From Cryptomeria japonica (Eukaryota > Streptophyta > Pinopsida > Cupressales > Cupressaceae): DNA of 64,000 nt. How positions within the stretch are numbered: the first letter of the stretch is position 1; each line of letters opens with the position of its first letter. The notes below the pieces were generated by a model that saw nothing but the letters and a program-made list of their open reading frames with translations, was not told where the DNA came from and did not search any database. Shown here in pieces: positions 34,021-46,524 of the stretch. Position numbers and translations under genes: made by a program. The stretch is taken from assembly GCF_030272615.1 (NCBI RefSeq), contig NC_081414.1:767758153-767822152 (forward strand), given 5' to 3'.

Positions 34021-35328
34021 TGTTGGACTTTGTTGCTGCTAGGATATGTTATTGTCATTGATGTCAACATATTCCTGTGATTTATTGCTCCGGTGTTTGC
34101 AGATTGGTTTATTGGGATCATGGTTTGGTGTATAGAGTATTTCTAGTGTCATTATATCTTTCTGTATTGGTTTTGTGTGATCTGAGAAGCTTAATTGATG
34201 ATATCATATGATCTGATTTGCAACTTGGTTTTTTGATTAGTGCTTTGTAGAATTCAGTATTTTCTCTAATATATTCTGGTGTGATCAGATCTTGAGTTGC
34301 GGTTTTGGGAGATTTTTTGGAATGGTATTGTGTATCTTCATTTTAGATGGTTTTTGATTTGGTGCTCTACAAGTTATCTTTCTTCATGGCAGTTGTTGTT
34401 GTTTGAGTACTATTGAGTTTCAGATGTTGATCAGTGAAGATTTGATAAGTGGTGTTGGTGCAACTATTACAGATGATTATAACATTCTTACTAGTGTTTC
34501 CTAATTCTGTTCTATTTGTTTTGATGATCTGCATTGATCATTGTGCAAATTCTTGGTGATCTTGTTGATCTAGTGATGTTCTTCGTGTTATGCAGTATTC
34601 TTGGTGGTGTAGCATGTTGCAGATGATCTTGGTGTGATTTTTGGTGGTGTTGCATATTTGGAGATTTGGTTTAGGTCCATGTTATATCATGTATATCATT
34701 ATATTAGCCTGGTGGTCAATATTTGTATCATGTGATGTAATTTTGTAATTGTGAGTTGAGGGTTTAGCTGAATGTGTTGTCAAAGTTGATGAATTGTATA
34801 AATAGGTGGTATAGTCATGTAATTTAGGTATCAAGGTTATTTATGCATTATCAAAGATTGGTGTATGTGAGAACAAGGGATTCATCTTTTGATGTGGTGT
34901 ATTGAGAAAAGAAGACATATGTGCTTAACTGAAACTGTCATCAGGCATTTGCAAATGCTATTATTGCAGTTCAATCCTTTCAGATTGTAGTTTGAATCTT
35001 GTTGTAAGTCAGTGAGACTTCCCTAAGGCTTGTAGCCTTCTGGGTTATTGTATCTTGAGCAAGTGATCTCTAGGAAGTGTGCCTGAATGTTGGTGCATTA
35101 CCCATTTTAATTATTTTTACATACTACTTTAGAGTATCATCTTATTGTGGGTAGGTTCCCACCATGGTTTTTCCATGTCAAAATATTGGTGTTGTGTGTT
35201 GTGTTATCAATTTGCTTATCTGTATTGTTCATGTAGTTTATCAGATTTGTATATGTGGTTGAGTTTGATGGTCCGGTGAAAACTGATTCACCCCTCCCTC
35301 TCAGTTTTCTCTTATTATTGTTATAATA
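34021..35328 (+). repeat. 5' LTR of copia-2
   Basis: 1308 bp beginning TGTTGGACTTTG and ending TTATAATA (terminal CA decayed to TA), directly before the primer site. It contains ATTGTCATTGATGTCAACAT near the start and the C-rich-loop hairpin at 35278-35309. The partner LTR is not in the window. Confidence 0.88.
35278..35309 (+). other. U5 C-rich-loop hairpin, copia-2
   Basis: GAAAACTGA (35278-35286) pairs perfectly with TCAGTTTTC (35301-35309) around TTCACCCCTCCCTC, 19 nt before the LTR end. Confidence 0.85.
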
Positions 35329-35331
35329 AAT

Positions 35332-35343
35332 TGGTACTAGAGC
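35332..35343 (+). promoter_or_regulatory. primer-binding site of copia-2
   Basis: TGGTACTAGAGC, a degraded version of TGGTATCAGAGC, 3 nt after the LTR end. Confidence 0.75.
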
Positions 35344-35385
35344 TAGATCCTCCGGAAGAAGCTTAACCACTTGAGGAGATCCGAG

Positions 35386-36470
35386 ATGGAAACTGGAGGA
35401 GTTATCTTTAAGAAGGAGAGTTTGATATTTTATGGAAGTAATTATGCTATATGGAAGAACTGGATGGAGGTGTACTTGAGATGTCTTGGAGAAGATTACT
35501 GGAAGATTATTAAGAATGTCTATTATGTTCCTCAGAATGGACCGGTTATTACTGATGAGATCAAGGAAACTGAACATAGCATTAGAGACAAGGAAGCATT
35601 GCTAAGTTCCCTGACTAATTTAGAAATGACTAATGTGATGGGACTTCAGACTGCACATGAAATCTGGGAGAAGCTTGAGACCTCGTATGAAGGAGATAAA
35701 CAAGTGAAAGTTGCTAAGTTACAGAGTTTAAAAGGGAAGTATGAGATGCTAAAAATGCGAGAAGATGGAAACAAATTCCTTTATGGCTAAGGTGAATGAA
35801 CTTGTCCTAGGTATCAAATGTGCTAATGAAACCATTGAAGAAGATGAAATTGTTGCTAATGTGCTAAGATCATTGCTTCCTTCTTACAAACATAAGGTAG
35901 CTGCTATGATAAGATCTAGAGTGTAACTACTATGATAAGAAATATGTTGGCTGAAAAGATTGTTGCATTCGAATTGAACGAATTTGGTGAATCACATGGA
36001 AATTATGAGACAAAATTAAGAGCATTTGTATCCGGAAAGCAAAAATATGATCCTAATGAATGCAGAATATCCATATATGAAAGAGAGAGAAGAGAGATGG
36101 AAGAGAAAGAAAGATAATTGGATGAGCTTGAAGCATTTATTTCCTGGAGATTGCCTAAGGGAGCTAGTAAGTATGATGAAAAATTTCCTTTGAAATGTTT
36201 CTCTTGCAATAACATAGGACATTTTGCTTCTAGATGCTTGAAGAGATTGTCTAAATATTATAGGTATGATAAATTTGATAAGCATGATAGGAATGATAGA
36301 TATGAGAAGCATGAGAAGTGTGATAAGCCTTACAAGTCTAACTAGAAGTATAAGCATCAGAAGAACTATTATTATGTTGCTGATGAAGGTGTTACAAATG
36401 AAGAATCAGAAGGAGATGAAGTTGTGTTTATTGCTATCAAAGAAGATGGACTAGTACCTGTTGATTCTAT
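35386..36470 (+). pseudogene. copia-2 gag
   Basis: ATG at 35386 begins METGGVIFKKE. UBN2-type blocks are YAIWKNWMEVYLRCLGEDYW, DKEALLSSLTNLEM, EIWEKLETSYEGDKQVKVAK, then (after a frameshift near 35775) FMAKVNELVLGIKC. The knuckle CFSCNNIGHFASRC is complete (36200-36241). A Lys/Asp/His/Tyr-rich stretch and an acidic tail follow, cut by element C. Further breaks: a stop near 35923 with a frameshift, and stops near 36115 and 36343. Confidence 0.9.
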
Positions 36471-37403
36471 TGTAAATTGACACTTAATTGGTTGGTTTCA
36501 ATATGTTGTCATTGATGGCAACATGGCAACATGTTCTGGCTTCATATTTTGGTTTAGTAGTGTACCGGAAGACTCTTCACCAGCATTGACACCAACAGTG
36601 ATATTGACAGGTTGGAAGGAATTCTTTGGTTATCGACAATGCAAGCCGACATGGTTTATATTCGAGTTATCGGTATTGGAGGCCGAAATCATTTGGGAGA
36701 TCTGACATGGGCAATTGATTTTGATATTCATGTATTTATGTTATTGATCCGACATGTATATTAATATTGTAATTATCTTTGTAAGTCGATATAAGGCATG
36801 ATGGTTTGTAAAGGGTATATAGGTCAGTTGATTAGATCATTTTGTAAGATGTAGGATGTAAGGTTATGGAATGTAGTGGAGATGTGAAATATATGAGAGA
36901 GATCATGTATGCGAGGATATTTATGTAAGAGGTTATTCTAGTAAAGGGTTTAGGGTTTCAAAGCGGAACAAATAGAGATTAAACCAGGACCGTATTCAGG
37001 CATAGAAGATGCTATCTTTACAGTTCACTCATTTTTCCAAATTGTAGTATGGATTTGTATGTAGTCAGTGAGGCTCCTTTTGTGATTGAGAAGTGTGCTC
37101 TAGGATATAAGCCTTCCTACATGTGTAGGCCCCTATATTTTGTAATATCTCTTCATATGGCAAGTGGATTGATATTGTGGGTCACAAATCCCACCATGGT
37201 TTTTCCTCTTTGAGGTTTTACACATATAGTTCTCTGTGTTATGATATTCATTTGTGTGATTGGCTTATTGGTTACTTTACTTCTTTCAATCTTATTTGTA
37301 CTGGTATACCAGTTGGTGAATGCATGTTTTAGTAAGGTTAAATTTGATTATTCTGGTAGAACACTGATTCACCCCCCCCTCTTAGTGTTCTTGGATTCCA
37401 ACA
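36471..37403 (+). repeat. 5' LTR of element C
   Basis: 933 bp. It begins TGTAAATTGACAC where the 3' LTR has TGTTGGAAATTGACAC, a small terminal deletion. It ends GATTCCAACA. It includes TGTCATTGATGGCAAC near 36509-36524. Confidence 0.9.
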
Positions 37404-37405
37404 AT

Positions 37406-37417
37406 TGGTATCAGATC
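37406..37417 (+). promoter_or_regulatory. primer-binding site of element C
   Basis: TGGTATCAGATC starts 2 nt after the LTR. It has one mismatch from TGGTATCAGAGC. Confidence 0.85.
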
Positions 37418-37471
37418 CTTGTGCCTTGGAGGAAGTTTAATAGCTTGAGGAAGATCCTAAATCTGGAATCC

Positions 37472-38587
37472 ATGGATATGAGTTTGGAGAAGCAACTTGA
37501 GGTAGCATTTGAAGATTATGATGTTGAAAGGATGAAGAACTTAAGTTACAAGATGAATTAAATTTTGCTCAAGAATTCATTCTTGTCCTACAAGAGAGAC
37601 TATCATTTGTTCAAGCCAGGAGGAAGGAACTTTTGCAGAATAAGGATAATGAAGAGAAAGATACCCTTAATGAGAGATGTCAGAAACTGAGCTAGGAGAA
37701 CATGGTCATGAGGAATGAAATGCAAGATATAACTATGAGGATGTCAAAGGAGATTGAACACTGGAAGAAAAAAGGAAGAAAATCTAGTTGTATCTTTGAA
37801 AGACAAATTTGAAGAATGCTCCTAGTTGGTTCATGAAAATGATATGTTGATAAATGATTTAATGCAATCCTAGAGTAATGAACAAGAGCTTGAGAGACAA
37901 ATGATAATTATGATTGATGATTTGACTATTTCAAGTGAGTATAAAGAGAAATTCAAGATTAGTTCAACACAACTCCATGAATTATTGAAAAGACAGAATG
38001 GAGATTCTAGTGGACTTGGATTTGATTAAGGTTAGAGTTCTGGTACTGCTAATCAAGATCAAAACCATAAGGCACTGGTAAGGCAACTTAATGCTTATAA
38101 ATTTAATGGTAGATGCTTTGTTTGTAATAAATTTGGTCACATGGCTAGGCAATATAGAAATAGAGCAAATCATAACTATAATTCTGCTCCTAGTCAATGT
38201 TCTAAATGCAATAAGTATGGTCATAAGACAAAAGATTGCAGAATGAATGTTAAATGTTATGCATGTGGAAAATTTGGTCATATGGCTAATCACTACAAGT
38301 CAAGAAATTACATCGGTTTTAGCAAAGAAATTCAAAAGAACAATGTTACATGCTATGCATGCAATGAGGTTGGTCACATAGCTAAGTTTTGTAGAAGCAG
38401 AAATCCATCAGTTGGTAATGAAGGATCAAATGAGAAAGGAAAAGATAATGTAAATGAAATCTGATAAGATCATACCCAGAGATGGGTTAGGAAGTCAGAA
38501 GAACAATCAGTAGAAGGGAATGCTCTGATTACTCAACCAACAGAGGAGGTTGCTTCTGCACTGGCAGGAAGCTCATCCAGTAACTAA
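37472..38587 (+). pseudogene. element C ORF1: coiled-coil, multi-zinc-knuckle gag-like protein
   Basis: ATG at 37472 (MDMSLEKQLE). The coiled-coil N-terminus has frameshifts near 37550 and 37770 and several stops. Four knuckles follow: CFVCNKFGHMARQY (last Cys now Tyr), CSKCNKYGHKTKDC, CYACGKFGHMANHY (last Cys now Tyr) and CYACNEVGHIAKFC. An Asn/Lys-rich spacer leads to a stop at 38585-38587. The Tyr at the end of the first knuckle is also present in F, so that change predates these two copies. Confidence 0.82.
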
Positions 38588-38954
38588 GGCATATGCCATA
38601 AGGGTAGGAAAAAATCATGAAGATAGTGCATATGCCTCGAGAAGAGGTTCTGGAAGATGTTCCAAACATTAGAGATGCTTATCCAGCATGGAGATGTTTG
38701 ATCGAGATCTGGTATATTTCACCGAAAGTCATTCATGTCAATGACGGATTAGGGTTTCTTGAAAGTTAAAAGGTTGAATTCACTTCATTTCTGATCACTT
38801 TGCAATTAGAGTGATTCAGAGCAATTTAGAGCGATTCAGAGCGAGTCTAAGGCAATCCAATGTGATCGATATCTTCTTGAGCAATTTCACCAGTGATCAG
38901 AAGAGTTCTTTAGGGTTTTCATCGACAACTATTCATAGGTATTTATCTTTCATC

Positions 38955-40546
38955 ATGGAAGCTGAATCATCCTCTGCACCTATGCTTATTGAAAATTCTA
39001 CTGTTGTTGAGGTCAAGGACCGTCCTAGGCTGATTTTGAAGTGATATCCACATATTGCTACTTTGGATGATTCGGTTGGCACTTTTTACCGTGTCCTGGA
39101 AGGAATTGTGTATGCTGAAGATGTCAGATCTTAAATTCACTCTCATATTGAGGATTTGGGAACCAATGATATTAAGAGCATGTACATGAGTGAATTAATG
39201 GGAGATTCTGGAAAGATTAAGCCCGAGTACCAGCATGTTGAGGATCTAGGGTTTACCGACATTCTGGATATTCCATAATTTGAGGATGAAATTTTTAGAT
39301 ATGTTTTAAGTAGATTGCATAGAGAATTTATCTGGTTAGACAAACCATATAATATTTCAAAGGAGGCCATTAGGGAAATCACCAGTTTGGCATAGATTGG
39401 GTAACATCTAGAGAAGGAGGTTTCTAATAATCAGGTCAATAAGATCACCAATGCAACATCGAACAAGCGATCAGTGAGGGTTAGCACTATCACCGATAGA
39501 GATTAGATTCAAAAGCATGATTATCGATTACAAGGTAACTCAATCAAACCAACTGAATTCTATTTCTAGCTCCTGCATTTATGCAATTCATAAGATGATG
39601 AGGTAAAATGAGAAGTTAGATCTATGTGGTTGGATGTTGGATGAATTGTTAATTAACCTAGGAAAGATCAAGGGAGATAAGAAAGGAACATTCTGGTATG
39701 GAAACCTAATTGTCTATTTAATGTTGTTTTTCATTAATGAAACTCCCAGTTTTGGGAAAAGATAATGGGCATTTGATATTTGGGTAGGGAGGCAACTAAA
39801 AAAATCCATTGCTACATTGGTTAGTTAGATAGATGACCCACCCTTAGCATTCAAAAGGGTATTAAGGAAGAAAACTAAAGAACCTAAGGTAGAAGCAAAG
39901 AAGGAACCAGTTAGAAAGGTTACTATCAAGGTACCAGCACAAAAGCAAGCTCCAAAGAAAACACCTTTAGCCCCATATGGTACTGGAAGAAGGAAGAAGA
40001 TGGATGGCATTGATCTTGCACTTGTATCTGATAATGTAACTACCATTCCACCCAAGACTTGTGCAGAATTAGTAGATGAAATAACTAAAGATGGTATGTT
40101 GAAGAATGTGCAGTTTTATTATTAGCATTTGGATGATAATGAACAAAGAGAAGTTGAGGAATCAATTTTGTTGTATTTGGATATTTATAAGAAAGCCTTC
40201 TTATAAATTAAAAACCAAATACTGAAACAGTTATATGACATTTTAGATGCTAGAAGATTATCAGTAATGGAAGAGGACATGCATATAAAGATTCAGGATT
40301 TTTTATCTGTTTGTGTTTTTATTACTCTCGAGGGATATGGACAAGACACTTGAAGTTGCAGATAGGAAAATATTTCACAACAAGCATAGAATAATCAGTC
40401 TTATTGTAGGTAGGGTCAATGAGATAGTCAAGGAGACCCACAAGGCATGAGTTAAGTTCTTTGAAGAAAACTGTGGTTTTTATACTTCACCAGAACCAAA
40501 GACAGATACTACAGAAGTTGCGGTTGAAGGGAAAGGAAAAGGTATT
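38955..40546 (+). pseudogene. element C ORF2, first part
   Basis: ATG at 38955 (MEAESSSAPM), ten bases after AGGTATTTA (38937-38945). Blocks shared with F, A and D: VVEVKDRPRL, EGIVYAEDV, HIEDLGTNDIKSMYM, GFTDILDIP, VLSRLH-EFIWLD, WYGNLIVYLMLFF and a basic linker. The Y-EICF/MGYE block is absent here: the region between about 39790 and 39830 jumps from GRQL to DDPPLAFKR, so C has an internal deletion relative to F. Many stops. It is cut at 40546 by element F and continues at 47457. Confidence 0.75.
40542..40546. repeat. target-site duplication of element F, left copy (GTATT)
   Basis: Exact match to 47452-47456. Confidence 0.92.
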
Positions 40547-41503
40547 TGTTGGAAACCAATAACACTGAGAGGCAGGGGGTGTGAATCAGTGTTATACCAG
40601 AATAAAAGATTTTAGCCTTAACAAAACATTCATACACCAACTGGTATACCAGTATAAACAAAATTGAAAGAAGTAAAGAAACCAATAAGCCAAACATATA
40701 AATTAGAACCATAACACAAATATTCATACATGGAAAACCTCAATGAGGAAAAACCATGGTGGGATTTGTGACGCACAATATCAATTCATTGGCCATATGA
40801 AGAGATATTATAATTTATGATGGGGCCTGCACTTGTAGGAAGGCTTATAGCCTAGAGCACACTGCTCAATCACAATAGGAGCCTCACTGACTACATAAAA
40901 TTCTAGACAAAAATCTAGAGAAGTGTGAACCGCTAAGATAGAATCTTCTATGCCAGAATATAGTTTCAGTTTAAGCTCTGTCTGTTTCAATTGAAACCCT
41001 AAACCCCTTTACCGAAATAACCCTTAAAATAAATTCCTCACATACATAATCTCTCTGATATATTTCACAGCATATTAAATTTACATATCCATTACATTAC
41101 ATCCCTATCCTTATCATATCATATTACAATGATCTAATCAAACTTCCCTATATACCCTATACAAATTTTGCCTTATGTCGGCTTACAAGGATATATACAA
41201 TATCAGATTACATATCAGCCAGATAACATAAATATATATACATTAACACACATTGCTGATGCCAGATCCAAGATATGCCGGCCTCCAATATCGATAACCT
41301 TTTCTATAACATGTCAGTCTACATTGCCAGTGACCAAATAAATATTTATGTCCTGCCGATGTCGGTGTCAATGTCGGTGCCGGTGTAGACTCTATGAGGT
41401 GCCTGCCAGTACACTATATGAAGCCGAAACCCAAAATCATGTTGCCATGTTTCCATCAATGACAGCATAGTGAAACCAACCAATATAGTGTCAATTTCCA
41501 ACA
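40547..41503 (-). repeat. 3' LTR of element F
   Basis: 957 bp; outer end TGTTGGAAACC on the plus strand, inner end next to CTCCCCCTTTGG (the polypurine tract on the minus strand). The U5 hairpin stem ATAACACTGA/TCAGTGTTAT is perfect on the minus strand. Two ACCGAC hexamers occur on the minus strand within 41355-41395. Confidence 0.93.
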
Positions 41504-41772
41504 ATCTCCCCCTTTGGCATTGATGACAACACTCATGTGAAAAATAGCATAGTTTTATCTGTCAATTTCATCCTGCCCTGCTCCCCTTGAGTTGAATATG
41601 CAAAATACTCCATATCTCCAAAATTCAAAAAACTCTGTAACTCCCCCTAATGTATGCAACCCTTTTATCCTTTTTCATATCTATACTACTCCACCTTTGA
41701 CATCAACTCCCAAAAATTGTAAAAAGAATGTCAAAGAATAAGAACTATACATTGTATACCTCCAAAGATGTC
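41504..41772 (-). other. 3' noncoding region of element F
   Basis: On the minus strand, GATGTCAAAGGTGGAGTA (about 41690-41705) is the upstream purine tract and ATCAATGCCAAAGGGGGAGA (about 41504-41525) is the terminal one. GTTGTCATCAATG just before it can pair, with a wobble and one mismatch, with CATTGATGGAAAC inside the LTR. Confidence 0.78.
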
Positions 41773-44700
41773 TTACCAGAGCTTGACCAATTTCAAGATT
41801 TTCGGATAAGCTTTCTCCAGTAATTCCACATAAGTATCCCAACCGGTTTTGAATGTGTCGGAGATAGATACAAGACCATTCAATAAATGTGCAAAATATT
41901 AGTTCTCATTGACTTCTATCGGTGTGGGCTTTCCTAGCATATCCATGCATTCCTTCTTGTGTACACAGAGTGAATCCAATCTTGGACTCACCAAACCTCT
42001 CAGACTTCTGGCTCTCTGAATGATTTTATCTCTTTCCTTTTCAAGACAAGAAATTTGGTTCTCCAAAGTCAAAATTTGACCATCAATTGATGTTGTCAAT
42101 GAAATTAATCCATCAAAAGAGTTAGCAATACTAGCAATTTTCTCATGTATCTCCTTTATCTTTTTATCTACATTTGCTGTAAGTATATCAATATTACAAC
42201 ACACCTTGTATATGTTTGTACATTGTTTCAAAGAATTTTTAATTGGAATTAGTTTCTCCTCAATCTTTTTCTTCTTCATGTTAATGATCTGATCAAAAGT
42301 GGCTCTCTTAGCCCAAGTGAAGCTTTCAAGTGCTTGTTGGTTAGAGATCTATTGTAAGGATTGAAAGTCTTTTGATATGTGCTCAGTTATTACCTTAAGC
42401 TTTCTGGAAGGGCTCGCTTCATTTTCAATATTAAATTCTGGGACCAATATATGTAGAACAATGATTGATTGATCTATAATCCCCTTGTTTGTGGTTCTTT
42501 CCTTCATCAGTTTCTGAGAAGCCATCATCATCAATTCTGTGGGACTCATCTCTGTGATGGTTTTCTTTTCTACTAGAGAAGTGTCAATTGTCAATAATGA
42601 GGGGCTCCAAACTAGTACCCTATCGGATTCCCCTATTTTCTCTGATGATTTATCCTTTATTACCTCCTCACTTGCACCGGTGGCTTCACCACTTGGTGTA
42701 GTCTGTGCAACTATCGGTTCCTCTCTAGAAATAGTATCCTCAACCTGTACATTAGTATCCAGAGGACAATTGTCCTCAATGTTAGTATCTTGTACAACAT
42801 TCTCAGTATTAACACGTGCTTCAGTATTTGTCTGTACATCTTTATTTACTAGTGGCTTAATTTCCACTATCTTGATATTTTTCAAAATTGAGGGTGAAGT
42901 ACCCATAACCCCCTTTCCTTTCCCTTCAACCGAGGTATCTATAGTGTTGGTCTTTGTCTCCAGTGAAGTAAAGAATCCTCTGTGTTCTCCCAAAAATTTA
43001 ATCCATGCCTTCTGAGTTTCCTTTATTACTTCATTCACTATCCCTAGCATCAAGATAGTTATCCAATGTTTACTATTGAAGACCTATTTGTCAACCACCT
43101 CAAGTGTCTTTTCTATTTCATTTAGAGCTATAGTAACATAGATAGATAGTAGTTCTTGCATTTTAATATGTTTATCATCTTGCATAGCAGATAATCTTCT
43201 AGCATCTAACATGTTATATAACTCAGTTGGTATTTAATTTTCTATCTCTATTAATGCTTTCTTATAGATATCTAAGTATAATAGGACTGCTTTCTCTACC
43301 TCTCTTTGTTCATCCTCTCTTTGTTCATCATCCTCTAAGTTGTTATAATAAAACTTAACATTCTTCAGCATGCCATCTTTAGTTATTTCATCAACAATTT
43401 ATGCACAAGTTTTGGGTGGTATGATAGTAACATTACCTGTTTCAATTGCCAAATAAATGGCACTCTTCTTCCTCCTCTTGCTAGTACTGGATGTAGCTAT
43501 AGATGTAGCTTTATGTGCTTGCTTCTGTGCCAGTAGCTTTATTGTGACCTTCCTAACTGATTTCTTCTTTTCTTCTACCTTAGGTTCTTTCAGTTCTTTT
43601 CTAACAACCCTCTTGAAGGCTAATGGTGTGTCATCCTCTGATACAACACCTGCAGTTACAGGTTCAATGTGAACTTTCAGATCCTTCCTCTTTCTCCCTT
43701 TCTCCGGGACAACATCAATGAGTTCCTTAATGTCCTTTGAGACCTCCTGTATAAATTTTCTTGCTTTTCCTTCTTGTTTTTCCCTTTTCTTCTGGTTGAA
43801 CTTTGTTTCAACCTCTAGAGCCTTCTGTTGTGTAGTTCCATAGGGCTTCTCTGCCTCATCAATTTCTGCATCAATTAGAATTTTTGCATAGGCATCAAGG
43901 ATTAATGCATCTACCTCATAGCCCATTTCCTCTATCCAAATCTTCTGGGGCTTGACTGCCTCCATGAGAGTCACATCCTTCTTAACCATGAAACATATGT
44001 CAGTAGAGTATTTCTCCACTATATGCTCAGGTATTCTTATCCTAGACCTCATATATTTTTGAAAATCCTTGAAATATCCCCATATCTTATCATCTCTTTG
44101 GCTTCCTAATGCAACAATTGATTGTTTTAATTGTCTTCCTATCAGGATGTAAAAAGCCTATTGTTTCCTACCAAAACCAGGTGTATCATTCAGAAAGTAT
44201 AGCATTAAGTAGATTAACAAATTTCCATACCAGAAGGTTCCCTTCTTCTCACCTTTAATCTTCCCCAAGTTGATTAACAACTCATCAAGCATCCAACTAT
44301 AAAGATCTAACTTTACATTTTCTCTCATCATCTTATATGCAACCAAAATACATGAATTGGAAATTGAATTCAATCGGTTTGACTGAGTTACCTTATATCC
44401 TATAACCATGCTACCAAACTTGATGTCGGTATCAATGATGGTGCTCACTTTCATCGATCTCATGTCAGATGTGGCACCGGTGATCTGCCTCACGAAGTCG
44501 TTTGACACTTTCTTATCTAGATGTTGCATTACCGATGACAAACCAATAATTACTCGGATGACTTCATTAGTCATTTTATAAGGTTTGTCCAGCCATATGA
44601 ATTCCCCATGTACTCTGGTCAGTACATATCTGACTATTTCATCCTCAAACTCAAGAATATCTAGAATATCTGTAAACCCTATCTCTTCAACATGTTTATA

Positions 44701-44972
44701 TACCAGTTTTATCTTTCCAAATTATCCATTTGTTCATTCATATACATTCCCTTGATCTCTGAAGTTCCTAAGTCCTCTATATGACAATGAATGTATGCCT
44801 TAACATCTTCTACATACACTACTCCCTCCAAAACACAAGAAAACACTCCAACCGAATCTTCCTTGGTAGCCACATGTGGATACCATTTGAAAATTGGCCT
44901 AGGACAGTCCTTAACCTCCACTACAGTTGGATTTGTAACAAAAATAGGAACAAAAGATGATCTCGCTTCCAT
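41773..44972 (-). pseudogene. element F ORF2: long protein of unknown function
   Basis: Minus-strand start at 44972 (MEARSSFVPI). Order: N-terminal block (VVEVKDCPRP, VVYVEDVKAYIHCHIEDLG); a frameshifted stretch (44580-44710); EVIRVIIGLSS; FWYGNLLIYLMLYF; RIPEHIVEKYSTDICFMV, LMEAVKPQKIW and EMGYE; a highly basic linker (43399-43760); EITKDGMLKN and IPTELYNMLDARR; an acidic/Thr-rich linker (42450-43000); and a coiled coil (LENQISCLEKERDKIIQRAR). It ends WDTYVELLEKAYPK, with its stop at 41773-41775. Only a few stops break it. No enzyme motif recognised. The basic linker could bind nucleic acid (inference). Confidence 0.65.
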
Positions 44973-45393
44973 GTTTCAAGAAAAATATCTTTAGCTTGCT
45001 CTTGGTGAAAACCTTCAACAATTTCTTCCAAACACTGGTGTGATCACTCAAGAAGCAATCTGATTGCCTCTGATCACACTTAGTTGCTCTAAATCGCTCT
45101 GAAATTGCTTTGAATGCAGGGTGATTAACAATGAAGTGTATTCAACCTTTTATCCTTCAAGAAAAACCCTAATCTTTTATTGACATAAATGACTGTCGGT
45201 GAAAAATACCGGATCTTGCTCAGAATATATCCATGCTGGATAATCCCTTTCAATATTTGGAAAATCTTCCAGAACCTCTTCTTGGGGCATATGCAACATC
45301 TTCATGAATTTTTCCTACCCCTAAGGCATCTTCCTTAGTTACCGGATGAGCTCATTGTCGATGCAAGAGCAACCACTTCTGTCGGATAGGTAA

Positions 45394-46495
45394 CTAGGAC
45401 ATTCCCATCTGATGATTTTTCTCCAGTCTTCCTAACCCATCTCTAAGTATGATCATACTGAATTTCATTAACATTCTCCTTTCCTTTTTCATTTGATCCT
45501 CCACTACTAACCAGTGGATTTCTGCTTCTATAGAATTTAGCAATATGTCCAACTTCATTGCATGCATAACGTGTAACATTGTTCTTCTAAATTGCTTTGC
45601 TAAAACTGGTGAAATTTCTTGACCTACACTAATTAGCCATATGGCCAAATTTTCCACAAGCATAGCATTTTATATTCAATCTGCAATCTTCTATCTTATG
45701 ACAAATATTATCGCATTTAGAACATTTACTGGAAGCAGAATTAGGGTTATGATTTTCTTTGTTTCTATATTGCCTATCCATGTGACCAAATCTATTGCAA
45801 ACAAAACATCTACCATTGAATTTATAAGCATTGAATTGTCTTACCAGTGTCTTATGGTTTTGATCTTCATTAGTAGTACTGAAACTTTGTCCTTGCTCAA
45901 ATCCAAGTCCACTGGAATCTCCAATTTGCCTTTGTATTTTCAATAACTCATCAAGTTGTGTTGAGCTGATCTTGAATTTTTCTTTTTACTCACTTGCAGT
46001 AGTCAAATCTTCTCTTATTATTATCATTTGTCTCTCAAGCTATTGCTCATTACTTTGGGATTGTATCAAATTAGTTCTAAACATATCATTTTCATGAACC
46101 AACCTACCACATTCTTCAAACTTGCTCTTCAAGGATACAATAAGATTTTTTTCCTTTTTCTTTCAGTCCTCAATCTCCTTAGACATCCTCATAGTTATAA
46201 CTTTCATTTCATTCTTCATAACCATGTTCTTTTGACTCAATTTCTGACATTGTTCCTTAAGTGCATTTCTCTCTTCATCATCCTAATTTTGCAAAAGTTC
46301 CTTTCTCCTAGCTTGAAAAGATGATAGCCTCTCTTGTAGGACAAGAATGAATTCCTTAGCAGAATTCAACTCATCTTGTAGCTTTAAGTTCTTCAACCTT
46401 TCAACATCATAATCTTCAAGTGCCATCTCAAGCTGCTTCTCTAAAGCCATATTCAATGATTCCAGTTTTAGGATCTTCCTCAAGCTATTAAACAT
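45394..46495 (-). pseudogene. element F ORF1: coiled-coil, multi-zinc-knuckle gag-like protein
   Basis: ATG at 46495 (MFNSLRKILKLES), then LEKQLEMALEDYDVERLKN and a coiled coil. Knuckles at about 45860-45560: CFVCNRFGHMDRQY, CSKCDNICHKIEDC (Gly-His altered), CYACGKFGHMAN followed by a stop, then RYACNEVGHIAKF. Stops also occur near 46283 and 45990. Same layout as C's ORF1. Confidence 0.82.
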
Positions 46496-46510
46496 CCTCC
46501 GAGGCACAAG

Positions 46511-46522
46511 GCTCTAATGCCA
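46511..46522 (-). promoter_or_regulatory. primer-binding site of element F
   Basis: Minus strand TGGCATTAGAGC, with two transitions from TGGTATCAGAGC, 2 nt from the 5' LTR. Confidence 0.8.
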
Positions 46523-46524
46523 AT

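Noticed and set aside
35740-36120. Intron/exon structure of a host gene
   Set aside because: Frame breaks here match frameshift and stop decay in a copia gag, not splice sites.
42539-43015. 158-codon plus-strand ORF
   Set aside because: Antisense shadow of the element F ORF2 acidic linker on the minus strand.
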